Assembly (NCBI GenBank): GCA_934351925.1
Contig: CAKRJT010000004.1
Coordinates: 1 to 64,000 of the forward strand
DNA length: 64,000 bases
Direction: 5' to 3'
Origin: an uncultured Lachnospiraceae bacterium
GTDB taxonomy: Bacteria > Bacillota > Clostridia > Lachnospirales > Lachnospiraceae
Below are positions 16,309 to 24,768 of the stretch, piece by piece. The first letter of the stretch is position 1. The number at the start of each line of letters is the position of its first letter. The notes beneath the pieces are model-generated. The model worked only from the letters and a program-made list of their open reading frames with translations. It ran no database searches and had not been told where the DNA came from. Position numbers and translations under genes: made by a program.

Positions 16309-17085
16309 ATGTATAAAAAATGTTATATTTTATGTGTGCTTGTTCTGACATTATCTGTATGTTGTACTGGCTGTTCAGAAAAAAATAAGCACCGGATAAC
16401 AGCTGAAGCTGGTGAATCGACAATGACAAGAGAGATTGTTGAAGAAAGTGAAAATCTGATAACAGATTGGACGGATGAGAACCAGATGACAGAAGAAAAC
16501 TGCGAAAGCATAGCATCTGATTTAGAAACAGAGGAAGCCGGCAGTGAGCTTAGTGAAGAGCTTATTGCATCAATTCCGGAATTGATTATGAAGGTATTGC
16601 TGAATGAAGGCTCATTCACGTTAGAAGGCGATTCATATGAAAACCTTGAAAAGCTCTTTAGAAGACATTCGAGCGGTGAAGAGTTCAGCGTAATTGACTT
16701 TGATTCGGATGGCTATAATGAAGTGGTATTATATAATGAACCATCATATATTTTTCATACAGATGGGGAAAATGTATATGCGTATAAAATAAACTTTAGA
16801 TGTATTCTATGGCTAAAGACAGACGGGACATTTAACAGTTCCGGAGGTGCAAGCGATTTATATTACCATAAATTTGTAGAATTTACAGAAAACGAATTTG
16901 TATATGAAACATATCTGTATATAAAAGGGTATATGGATGGAAAAAAGGGTCCCTTTTATTTTGATGGTGTTGAGGATGATAAGGACACCAGAATGCTTAC
17001 CGAGGAAGAGGGAGTGTCACTTATGACAGCGTATTCACAGGAGGAACTTCCGCGGTATCCTCTTTCTGATTTATATTCGGAATAA
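16309..17085 (+). CDS. Lipoprotein of unknown function
   Basis: 258 residues. The signal peptide MYKKCYILCVLVLTLSVC ends in a lipobox CCTGC, so it is probably anchored to the outer membrane face. After an acidic linker (EAGESTMTREIVEESE) comes a folded region with FSVIDFDSDGYNEVVLYNE, which resembles the DxDxDG metal-binding or VCBS-like loops often seen in Firmicute lipoproteins. It lies 33 bp after the lysozyme-like gene and is probably cotranscribed. No specific function can be assigned. Confidence 0.65.
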   Translation: MYKKCYILCVLVLTLSVCCTGCSEKNKHRITAEAGESTMTREIVEESENLITDWTDENQMTEENCESIASDLETEEAGSELSEELIASIPELIMKVLLNEGSFTLEGDSYENLEKLFRRHSSGEEFSVIDFDSDGYNEVVLYNEPSYIFHTDGENVYAYKINFRCILWLKTDGTFNSSGGASDLYYHKFVEFTENEFVYETYLYIKGYMDGKKGPFYFDGVEDDKDTRMLTEEEGVSLMTAYSQEELPRYPLSDLYSE

Positions 17086-17092
17086 ACAGTGT

Positions 17093-17203
17093 CTGCAGCT
17101 TAAGAATGATAGTCTGATTATTGTAATCAGTCATAATAGCAAGTATGACCGTGTAGCAGATAAGATATACAATATAAGTAATGGAGACAGGATATTAGCA
17201 TAG
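17093..17203 (+). pseudogene. C-terminal remnant of an ABC exporter
   Basis: 36 codons and a stop encode LKNDSLIIVISHNSKYD and ADKIYNISNG, the C-terminus of the exporter at 10940-12580. They begin 7 bp after the lipoprotein stop. The following noncoding sequence also matches that behind the intact gene. No start or ATPase core remains. Confidence 0.85.
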
Positions 17204-17230
17204 AAATTGTCCCTTTGAATTAAAAAGTGC

Positions 17231-17259
17231 TTGCAATTTTAAATAACCTATACTAGAAT
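17231..17259 (+). promoter_or_regulatory. Promoter of the ileS leader
   Basis: TTGCAA (17231-17236) and TAGAAT (17254-17259) with a 17-bp spacer stand just before the T-box-like leader. Confidence 0.6.
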
Positions 17260-17274
17260 ATTCACAGATTTAAA

Positions 17275-17566
17275 GACAATGACGGAGACAGTAGATATCA
17301 TCTGAAAGTCACAGAGAGCCGCAGGTGTTGGGATTGCGGTACGAGTAAGGCGATGTTGAATATCACTCCCAAGTCGCTGTACGAAAGTGTATATTGTATA
17401 GAGTGCCATGTAATCGCCGATAATGCGGTTAGGGATTCCTATATGAGCGCGCACGAGTAGATACAGACGTATTCCATACGTTACATGGAACGCATATGAT
17501 GGTATGTCGGTGAATATGATGAGTATTTTATGACCTCTGCCATGAGAATGTGCAGAGGTTTTATTT
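17275..17566 (+). promoter_or_regulatory. T-box-like leader of ileS
   Basis: The Stem I landmarks of T-box riboswitches are visible in order: GACGGAGACAGTAG at the base, AGAGAGCCGCAGGTGTTGGG with its paired GCGG, and a specifier region GAATATCACTCC offering the isoleucine codon ATC. A terminator follows (CCTCTGC 17534-17540, GCAGAGG 17552-17558, then a T-rich tail), 22 bp before ileS. T-boxes sense uncharged tRNA, so Ile starvation should allow read-through. The antiterminator bulge is not clear: TGGA at about 17485 and TGGT at about 17497 are both candidates. Confidence 0.75.
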
Positions 17567-17588
17567 TGTGAAAATGGAGGAATTAAAG

Positions 17589-20500
17589 ATGTACGATAAG
17601 GTATCGGCAAATCGTAACGTCGTCGAGAGCGAGAAGGCTGTCGAGAAGTTCTGGAAGGACAATGACGTATTTAAGAAGAGCATGGAAATCAGGGAGGGCT
17701 GCCCGACATATATGTTCTATGATGGACCACCTACCGCAAATGGTAAGCCACATATCGGACATGTGCTCACAAGAGTTATCAAGGATATGATTCCAAGATA
17801 CAGAACAATGAAGGGCTATCTTGTACCGCGTAAGGCAGGCTGGGATACCCACGGACTTCCTGTGGAGCTTGAGGTTGAGAAGATGCTTGGTCTTGACGGC
17901 AAGGAGCAGATTGAGGAATATGGTCTTGAGCCGTTCATCAAGCACTGTAAGGAGAGTGTATGGAAGTATAAGGGAATGTGGGAGGATTTCTCCGCGACAG
18001 TAGGCTTCTGGGCTGATATGGATAACCCTTACGTTACTTACCATAATGATTTTATTGAGTCTGAATGGTGGGCTCTTAAGCAGATTTGGGACAAGGGGCT
18101 CTTATACAAGGGCTTTAAGATTGTTCCTTACTGCCCAAGATGCGGAACACCGCTCTCATCACACGAGGTTGCACAGGGCTATAAGTCTGTTAAGGAGCGT
18201 TCTGCAATCGTGCGCTTCAAGGTTAAGGGTGAGGACGCATACTTCCTTGCATGGACAACAACACCTTGGACACTTCCGTCCAACGTGGCTCTCTGTGTGA
18301 ACCCGGATGAAACCTATTGCAAGGTTAAGGCTGCTGATGGCTACACCTACTATATGGCAGAGGCGCTTCTTGACAAGGTTCTTGGCGGACTTGCCAAGGC
18401 AGAGGATAAGGAGGCGGGTACACCTGCTGTTCCGGCTTATGAGGTTCTTGAAAAGTATAAGGGAAGTGACCTTGAGTACAAGGAGTATGAGCCTCTTTTT
18501 GCATGTGCGGGAGAGGCTGCTGCAAAGCAGAACAAGAAGGGACATTTCGTTACCTGTGACGGATATGTAACCATGTCAGATGGTACAGGTATCGTTCATA
18601 TTGCACCTGCATTTGGTGAGGATGATGCCAAGGTCGGACGTAAGTATGACCTTCCGTTCGTACAGTTCGTAGACGGAAAGGGTGAGCTCACCAAGGAGAC
18701 GCCTTATGCCGGACTTTTTGTAAAGAAGGCAGACCCATTGGTATTAAAGGACTTAGAGGCAGAGGGCAAGCTTTTTGACGCTCCTAAGTTCGAGCATGAT
18801 TATCCTTTCTGCTGGAGATGTGATACACCGCTTATCTACTATGCTAGAGAGAGCTGGTTCATTAAGATGACAGCCGTTAAGGATGACTTAATCGCTAACA
18901 ATAAGACAATCAACTGGATACCTGAGACAATCGGTACAGGACGTTTCGGCGCATGGCTTGAGAATGTTCAGGACTGGGGTATCAGCCGTAACCGTTACTG
19001 GGGTACTCCGCTCAATATCTGGCAGTGTGAGTGCGGACACATGCACTCTATCGGAAGCATCGAGGAGTTAAAGAGCATGTCCGACAACTGTCCGGATGAC
19101 ATTGAGCTTCACCGCCCATATATCGATGCTGTCACTATCAAGTGTCCTAAGTGCGGAAAGCAGATGAAGAGAGTTCCTGAGGTTATCGACTGCTGGTTCG
19201 ATTCAGGTTCAATGCCATTTGCACAGCACCACTATCCATTTGAGAATAAGGATTTATTTGAGAAGCAGTTCCCGGCAGACTTTATTTCCGAGGCTGTAGA
19301 CCAGACAAGAGGCTGGTTCTACTCACTGCTTGCAATTTCTACACTTTTATTTAACAAGGCACCATATAAGAATGTTATCGTTCTTGGCCACGTCCAGGAT
19401 GCAGAGGGTAAGAAGATGAGTAAGTCAAAGGGCAACGCTGTTGACCCATTCGATGCACTCTCACAGCACGGAGCAGATGCTATAAGATGGTATTTCTATG
19501 AGAACTCAGCTCCATGGCTTCCTAATCGTTTCCACGATAAGGCGGTTACGGAGGGACAGAGAAAGTTCCTTGGAACACTCTGGAACACATACTCCTTCTT
19601 CGTGCTCTACGCTAATATTGACAACTTCAATGCAAATGATTACAAGCTTGAGTACGATAAGCTTCCTGTAATGGACAAGTGGATTCTCTCCAAGCTTCAG
19701 ACCGTTGTAAAGACCGTTGACGATAACCTTGCCAACTACAAGATTACAGAGACAGCCAAGGTACTTGAGGACTTTATAGACGAGCTTTCCAACTGGTATG
19801 TAAGACGCTGCCGTGAGCGTTTCTGGGCAAAGGGCATGGAGCAGGATAAGATTAATGCTTACATGACACTCTACACAACGCTTGTCACCTTCTGCAAGGC
19901 AGCAGCTCCTATGATACCATTTATGACAGAGGAGATTTATCAGAACCTTGTTGCAAAGCAGGATAAGAACGCTCCTGAGAGTATTCACCTTTGCAGCTTC
20001 CCTGTTGCCAACGAGGCTTGGATTGACAAGGATCTTGAGGCGAGCATGGAGGATGTCCTCTCAGCGGTTGTTATCGGTAGAGCATGCAGAAATGCAGCCA
20101 ACATCAAGAATCGTCAGCCAATCGGAAAGATGTACATTAAGGCTCCTTGGACACTCACAGAGTTCTTTGTTGAGATTATCGAGGACGAGCTGAATGTCAA
20201 GAGCGTCGAGTTCACTGACGACGTTAGAGCATACAGCTCCTACAGCTTCAAGCCGCAGCTCAAGACTGTAGGTCCTAAGTATGGCAAGCTTCTTGGAAAG
20301 ATTCAGGGTGCATTAAAGAGCATCGACGGCAACGCAGCGATGGATACACTCAATGAGAAGGGTGCTCTTGAGTTTGACTTTGATGGTCAGAAGGTAGAGC
20401 TTACCAAGGATGACCTCCTTATCGAGATAGCACAGACAGAGGGCTATGTATCAGACTCATGGAGCGGTGTCACGGTAGTGCTTGACACTAACCTCACACC

Positions 20501-20762
20501 TGAACTTATTGAGGAAGGCTTCCTCCGTGAGATTGTGAGCAAGATTCAGACCATGAGAAAGGAAGCAGGCTTCGAGGTAATGGATACAATCACAATCTAC
20601 GCAGACGGAAGCGACAAGATTAAGGCACTTCTCGATGCCAAGGCGGACCAGATTACCACCGAAATCCTTGCTACCAAGGTTGTGACAGGCGAGCTTGATG
20701 GTTATACCAAGGAATGGGATATCAACGGCGAGCAGGTGACACTCGGAGTTAAGAAAAATTAA
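17589..20762 (+). CDS. ileS: Isoleucyl-tRNA synthetase, type 2
   Basis: 1057 residues from ATG 17589, behind GGAGG; an in-frame upstream ATG at 17550 lies inside the terminator. It charges tRNA-Ile with isoleucine in the cytoplasm. The class I signatures are present: PHIGH at about 53-58 and KMSKS at about 608. The CP1 editing domain lies at about 190-400. The sequence pattern (CPRCGTPLSSHEVAQGY, KIVPYCPRCG) and length match the eukaryote-like type 2 enzymes, a group known for natural mupirocin resistance. Coding sequence here is visibly more GC-rich and codon-adapted than the AT-rich genes before it, marking the end of the accessory region. Confidence 0.95.
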   Translation: MYDKVSANRNVVESEKAVEKFWKDNDVFKKSMEIREGCPTYMFYDGPPTANGKPHIGHVLTRVIKDMIPRYRTMKGYLVPRKAGWDTHGLPVELEVEKMLGLDGKEQIEEYGLEPFIKHCKESVWKYKGMWEDFSATVGFWADMDNPYVTYHNDFIESEWWALKQIWDKGLLYKGFKIVPYCPRCGTPLSSHEVAQGYKSVKERSAIVRFKVKGEDAYFLAWTTTPWTLPSNVALCVNPDETYCKVKAADGYTYYMAEALLDKVLGGLAKAEDKEAGTPAVPAYEVLEKYKGSDLEYKEYEPLFACAGEAAAKQNKKGHFVTCDGYVTMSDGTGIVHIAPAFGEDDAKVGRKYDLPFVQFVDGKGELTKETPYAGLFVKKADPLVLKDLEAEGKLFDAPKFEHDYPFCWRCDTPLIYYARESWFIKMTAVKDDLIANNKTINWIPETIGTGRFGAWLENVQDWGISRNRYWGTPLNIWQCECGHMHSIGSIEELKSMSDNCPDDIELHRPYIDAVTIKCPKCGKQMKRVPEVIDCWFDSGSMPFAQHHYPFENKDLFEKQFPADFISEAVDQTRGWFYSLLAISTLLFNKAPYKNVIVLGHVQDAEGKKMSKSKGNAVDPFDALSQHGADAIRWYFYENSAPWLPNRFHDKAVTEGQRKFLGTLWNTYSFFVLYANIDNFNANDYKLEYDKLPVMDKWILSKLQTVVKTVDDNLANYKITETAKVLEDFIDELSNWYVRRCRERFWAKGMEQDKINAYMTLYTTLVTFCKAAAPMIPFMTEEIYQNLVAKQDKNAPESIHLCSFPVANEAWIDKDLEASMEDVLSAVVIGRACRNAANIKNRQPIGKMYIKAPWTLTEFFVEIIEDELNVKSVEFTDDVRAYSSYSFKPQLKTVGPKYGKLLGKIQGALKSIDGNAAMDTLNEKGALEFDFDGQKVELTKDDLLIEIAQTEGYVSDSWSGVTVVLDTNLTPELIEEGFLREIVSKIQTMRKEAGFEVMDTITIYADGSDKIKALLDAKADQITTEILATKVVTGELDGYTKEWDINGEQVTLGVKKN

Positions 20763-20812
20763 GACTAAGTCCTGAGGCTTCGTGAAAGCAGCCATCATAT
20801 AATATGGACGTG

Positions 20813-20849
20813 AAAAACGCAGTTCCCTTTTTTGGGGACTGCGTTTTTT
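20813..20849 (+). terminator. Terminator of ileS
   Basis: AACGCAGTTCCC and GGGGACTGCGTT form a long stem followed by TTTTTT. The A run on the other side lets it also serve the convergent pyr operon. Confidence 0.9.
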
Positions 20850-20911
20850 ATATAATGGGAATTTTGTTGAAATTCCCTATTATAAACGGTTGAATGTTTA
20901 TTCTTTGACAA

Positions 20912-21337
20912 TTATTGCCTTGTGATTATCTCCTGATTGCAGTAGATGCATCTGTATTTCTTTGACGAGGACATTCTGAATATGTGCTCACAGTTTGCCT
21001 CGAGATTGGTGATGCAGCGCGGGTTTTTGCACCTGATGACATTCCGCAGTTCTATCGGCGGGACGGGGTGAAGCTTCTGTACGACCTTGCCGTCTTTTAT
21101 ATAGATGAGTGTAATTTTGTCATCGAGATAGCCGAGAATATCAAGCTGTGGCAGCATGTCCGAGCCCTCAATTTTTATTAAATCCTTTTTGCCGTATTTT
21201 TCACTTTTCACATATTGGAGAAGTGCAATGGAACGGCTGATGTTTTCAAGATGGAGAAACTTGTATATTTCAAGACCTTTTCCTGCAGTAATATGGTCGA
21301 TTACTATTCCGTTCTGAATGGACTCCACATTTAACAT
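20912..21337 (-). CDS. pyrI: Aspartate carbamoyltransferase regulatory subunit
   Basis: 141 residues. The N-terminal nucleotide-binding part begins MLNVESIQNGIVIDHI, and the C-terminal zinc module carries four cysteines (CKNPRCITN, CEHIF, YRCIYCNQ). PyrI binds the PyrB catalytic trimers and confers allosteric control by nucleotides on the first committed step of pyrimidine synthesis. The ATG overlaps the last 7 bp of pyrB, with AGGAGG inside pyrB, so the two are translationally coupled. It is the last gene of the purA-pyrB-pyrI operon. Confidence 0.93.
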   Translation of the reverse strand: MLNVESIQNGIVIDHITAGKGLEIYKFLHLENISRSIALLQYVKSEKYGKKDLIKIEGSDMLPQLDILGYLDDKITLIYIKDGKVVQKLHPVPPIELRNVIRCKNPRCITNLEANCEHIFRMSSSKKYRCIYCNQEIITRQ

Positions 21338-22278
21338 GATAAAACCTCCTCTCCTGTTACCGGGTCGGGAATGTCGAGCAGTGCCATGATAAGCGCCATT
21401 CTGACATAGACACCGTTCTGCACCTGCTGGAAGTAAGCTGCACGCTTGTCAGAATCGACATCAAGTGATATCTCATCTACCCTCGGAAGCGGGTGAAGCA
21501 CGGGCATGTCTGCCGGCGCAAGCTCAAGCTTTTCCTTGGTGAGCATGTATGTTCCTTTTAGGCGGACATAGTCCTCCTCGTTGAAAAAACGTTCCTTCTG
21601 TACGCGCGTCATATACAGGACATTGAGCTTGGGAAGAGTGTCCTCAAGGTCATCAACCTCGTGATAGGGAACCTTTGCCGGCTTCAATGTGTCCTCAATC
21701 AGGTATTCGGGCACGCAAAGTTCGCTTGGGGAGATAAAATAAAACTGATTGTCCGGGTATCTGACGAGGCTGTTCACGAGCGAGTGAACGGTGCGTCCGA
21801 ACTTTAAATCGCCGCAGAAACCTACGGTGAGATGATCCAGGCGCCCTTTGCGCTGGCGTATCGTCATCATGTCGATAAGTGTCTGTGTAGGGTGATTGTG
21901 ACCGCCGTCGCCCGCATTTATAATAGGTACGCCAGAGTACACCGAGGCGCGAAGAGGTGCTCCCTCCTTTGGATGGCGCATAGCTATGATATCGGCGTAG
22001 CAGCTTACTACGCGCGCAGTGTCAGCGACGGTTTCGCCCTTGGTGGCGCTAGACTGCCCGGCTCCGGCGAAGCCCAAGGTCTGACCGCCGAGGTTTAACA
22101 TGGCTGCTTCGAAGGAGAGGCGTGTTCTCGTACTCGGCTCGTAGAAGAGTGTTGCTAGCTTCTTTCCGTCAGCGACGTGTGAATATGCTGATGGATTTGC
22201 TGAAATTCGGTCAGCAAGATTCAGTATTTTCAGAGTTTCTTCAAGTGTAAAATCCAGTGGATCAATCAAGTGTCTCAT
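21331..22278 (-). CDS. pyrB: Aspartate carbamoyltransferase catalytic subunit
   Basis: 315 residues. It condenses carbamoyl phosphate and aspartate to carbamoyl aspartate. Visible signatures are the carbamoyl-phosphate motif STRTRLSFE near residue 52, the KGET loop, the HPTQTLID motif near 133, and the aspartate-binding region HPLPRVDEI near 263. I take ATG 22278, giving an ATGA overlap with the purA stop and GGGAG seven bases upstream; an ATG two codons earlier is too close to that site. The short frame overlap with pyrI downstream and purA upstream implies one coupled transcript. Confidence 0.95.
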   Translation of the reverse strand: MRHLIDPLDFTLEETLKILNLADRISANPSAYSHVADGKKLATLFYEPSTRTRLSFEAAMLNLGGQTLGFAGAGQSSATKGETVADTARVVSCYADIIAMRHPKEGAPLRASVYSGVPIINAGDGGHNHPTQTLIDMMTIRQRKGRLDHLTVGFCGDLKFGRTVHSLVNSLVRYPDNQFYFISPSELCVPEYLIEDTLKPAKVPYHEVDDLEDTLPKLNVLYMTRVQKERFFNEEDYVRLKGTYMLTKEKLELAPADMPVLHPLPRVDEISLDVDSDKRAAYFQQVQNGVYVRMALIMALLDIPDPVTGEEVLSC

Positions 22279-23576
22279 AGCCATTCTCCCTTTAATAAAT
22301 ACTGGTTTCGTTCTGCGCCTACGGAAATAAACTGTATTTCATGTTCAAGCAGTTTTTCCAGACGGGTTATATATGCCTTTGCCTTGTCGGGAAGGTCGTT
22401 ATAGTCAGTGCATGCCGATATGTCCTCCTTCCAGCCCGGGAGATATTCAACTATAGGCTCACATGAGTCCAGATCCTCGAGAGGGTCAAAACAGGTGGTC
22501 GTCTCATCGCCATGACGATAGCCTACAATTATCGGTATCACGTCCAGGCTGCTGAGTACGTCAAGCTTGGTAAGGGCAATCTTGTCGGCTTTCTGACATT
22601 TCAGCCCGTAAAGGCTTGCAACGGCATCAAACGGACCGACACGGCGCGGACGGCCGGTGGCAGCTCCGTACTCACCGCCGGATTTTCTGAGAGCCTCCAT
22701 CCATGCCTCAGGCATTGCCCTCTCGGCAACAAATGGACCGGCACCGACGCAGGTTGAGTAGGCCTTCAGTACACCGACAACCTGATTGAGATGTTCACCC
22801 GGTATGCCTGCACCTATAGGACCATAGGCAGATATGGTTGATGAACTTGAGGTGTATGGGAAGATACCGTAATCGATATCTCTCATTGCGCCGAGCTGGG
22901 CTTCTAAGACCACATTTTTTCCTTTTTTGAGAGCGGCTTCAAGGTAGCTGCCTGTGTCACATATATATGGAGCAAAAAGAGCTGCCTGCTTCTCACACCA
23001 TGAGAGCAGAGCCGGATAGGACATGCGCTCCTGATGGTAGCAGCCCGACAGCTCAAGGTTCTTTGAGTCGAGCATCATTTTAAGGCGCGCCTGTATGCGA
23101 GGTTCATCGAGGTGGAGCAGGTCACCCATACGGATTGTCTTTTTCCTGTATTTGTCGCTGTAGGCGTAGGCGATTCCTCGTTTTGTCGAGCCGAAGGCTG
23201 CGCCTGTTTTTGCAAGACGGCTTTCCTCAAGCTCGTCCTGTGTGCGGTGCCAAGGCATGGATATGGTAGCCCTTGAGGAGAGCCTCAGGTTGTCAGGGGT
23301 TACGAGCACTCCCTTCTCACGGATTTGTGCAATCTCCTTTGACAGATGCTCCGGGTCTACCACCATACCATCGCCTAATATACAGATTACCTTGGAATGA
23401 AGTATGCCGGAGGGTAGAAGATTGAGAATAAATTTCCCCTGCCCGGTTACGACGGTGTGTCCGGCGTTGTTGCCGCCTTGGCAGCGGACGACTATATCAG
23501 CCTTCTCAGCCAGCAGGTCGATGACCCTGCCTTTTCCTTCGTCGCCCCAGTTTATGCCTGTTACTGCTGTCAGCAT
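22275..23576 (-). CDS. purA: Adenylosuccinate synthetase
   Basis: 433 residues. It converts IMP, aspartate and GTP to adenylosuccinate in AMP synthesis. The N-terminal GTP-binding loop GINWGDEGKGR, the HTVV segment around residue 40, QGGNNAGHT and TGRPRRVGPFD are all present; the length is usual. It opens a minus-strand operon with pyrB and pyrI. Purine and pyrimidine genes both use aspartate here, but this arrangement is not a standard one. An 18-bp palindrome with a TATAAT core lies 48 bp upstream. Confidence 0.95.
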   Translation of the reverse strand: MLTAVTGINWGDEGKGRVIDLLAEKADIVVRCQGGNNAGHTVVTGQGKFILNLLPSGILHSKVICILGDGMVVDPEHLSKEIAQIREKGVLVTPDNLRLSSRATISMPWHRTQDELEESRLAKTGAAFGSTKRGIAYAYSDKYRKKTIRMGDLLHLDEPRIQARLKMMLDSKNLELSGCYHQERMSYPALLSWCEKQAALFAPYICDTGSYLEAALKKGKNVVLEAQLGAMRDIDYGIFPYTSSSSTISAYGPIGAGIPGEHLNQVVGVLKAYSTCVGAGPFVAERAMPEAWMEALRKSGGEYGAATGRPRRVGPFDAVASLYGLKCQKADKIALTKLDVLSSLDVIPIIVGYRHGDETTTCFDPLEDLDSCEPIVEYLPGWKEDISACTDYNDLPDKAKAYITRLEKLLEHEIQFISVGAERNQYLLKGEWL

Positions 23577-23623
23577 GTTTTGTCCTCCTTTATTGTGCTT
23601 CTTTGCATTGTTTTTTTAACCAG

Positions 23624-23641
23624 CGTTCATTATAATGAACG
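23624..23641. promoter_or_regulatory. 18-bp perfect palindrome between purA and lysR
   Basis: CGTTCATTATAATGAACG is perfectly symmetric and sits between the divergent purA and LysR genes. It contains a TATAAT that could be the -10 box in either direction, so a bound regulator would block both promoters. Binding by the adjacent LysR protein or a purine repressor is possible; neither can be shown here. Confidence 0.5.
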
Positions 23642-23707
23642 TACAGAGATATGTAAAAAGTATTATTGATATGACAGCAATAATTTTAAATTATCACAGA
23701 GGCGAAT

Positions 23708-24619
23708 ATGAATATTAATTTTGAGTATTACAGAATTTTTTATTATGTTGCAAAATACAGCAACTTCACAAAGGCTGCACATGTGCTCGGGAACAGCCAG
23801 CCCAATATCACGAGGGCAATGAACTGTCTTGAGAGTGCGGCACAATGCACATTGTTTATCCGGACGAACAGGGGAGTGCGCCTGACGCCGGAGGGGGAAA
23901 GGCTCTACACAAGAGTCGCAGCGGCGATGTCCATTCTACAGACCGCGGAGGACGAGATGATGGAGTATGCGGATTTGGAGCATGGCAGCATCGCAATCGG
24001 GGCAAGCGAGACGGCGCTTAATATATATCTTCTCAAAAAACTCAAAAGGTTTCATATGGAATACCCGGGAATAAGGATAAAGATATATAATCATTCAACC
24101 CCGCAGGCGGTGCAGTCCGTCAAGAGCGGGGAGATTGATTTCGCGGTTGTGACGACACCGACGACCGCAAAGGAGCCGCTTAGGGAGGTAAAACTGCAGG
24201 CTTTCAGCGAGATACTGGTAGGAGGAAAGACCTTCACGGCGCTGGGGAGTCAGGAGCTCAGCCTGGCGGAGATTTTGAATTATCCGTTCATATGCCTTGG
24301 AAGGGAGACGATGACCTACCAGTTCTATTATCAGTTTTTCATGTCGCACGGTCTTGAGATGAAGCTCGATACTGAGGCGGCTACCACGGATCAGATACTG
24401 CCGTTGGTAAAAGCCGAGCTGGGGCTTGCATTTATCCCGCAGCCAATGGCGGAGCAGGCAATCAGGAGGCATGAGATAGTGCAGATATGCCTGAACGAGG
24501 TAATTCCAAGGCGCGATATCTGTATGGTCTATGATGTAAAACGTCCTATGAGTGTTGCGGCTAAGAAGCTTAAAAAGATACTGCTTGAGGAGAGGGATAA
24601 TTTGGACGGGGAAAATTAA
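23708..24619 (+). CDS. LysR-family regulator, probably of methionine genes
   Basis: 303 residues, the usual LysR length. The N-terminal winged HTH reads YYVAKYSNFTKAAHVLGNSQPNITRAM, typical LysR with NSQPNITR as recognition helix (split: SNFTKAAHVLG, NSQPNITRAM). The effector domain spans about 90-295. The gene is divergent from purA and sits directly before metE, with a MET-box palindrome in the gap. LysR proteins of the MetR/MtaR type control metE in other Firmicutes, so that role is favoured. No ribosome site is obvious beyond AGAGGCG, 5 bp from the ATG. Confidence 0.85.
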   Translation: MNINFEYYRIFYYVAKYSNFTKAAHVLGNSQPNITRAMNCLESAAQCTLFIRTNRGVRLTPEGERLYTRVAAAMSILQTAEDEMMEYADLEHGSIAIGASETALNIYLLKKLKRFHMEYPGIRIKIYNHSTPQAVQSVKSGEIDFAVVTTPTTAKEPLREVKLQAFSEILVGGKTFTALGSQELSLAEILNYPFICLGRETMTYQFYYQFFMSHGLEMKLDTEAATTDQILPLVKAELGLAFIPQPMAEQAIRRHEIVQICLNEVIPRRDICMVYDVKRPMSVAAKKLKKILLEERDNLDGEN

Positions 24620-24644
24620 AAGGCTGAGAGCTGCATTTGACTGA

Positions 24645-24661
24645 CATAGCTTTAAACTATG
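24645..24661 (+). promoter_or_regulatory. MET-box-like operator before metE
   Basis: CATAGCTTTAAACTATG matches the published Streptococcus MET-box pattern TATAGTTTNAAACTATA at most positions and is nearly symmetric. It fits LysR-type T-N11-A geometry. It lies about 108 bp before the metE ATG; a possible -10 (TATAAA) follows at about 24671. Confidence 0.6.
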
Positions 24662-24768
24662 ACAACCGTATAAAATTATATATTTTTCAATAACCGGACC
24701 GCCCATTATAATTAGGGAAAATATTGTTGGAGGGCGGTGCGGCAGCCTGCCCGGAAAAGGGGATTATT

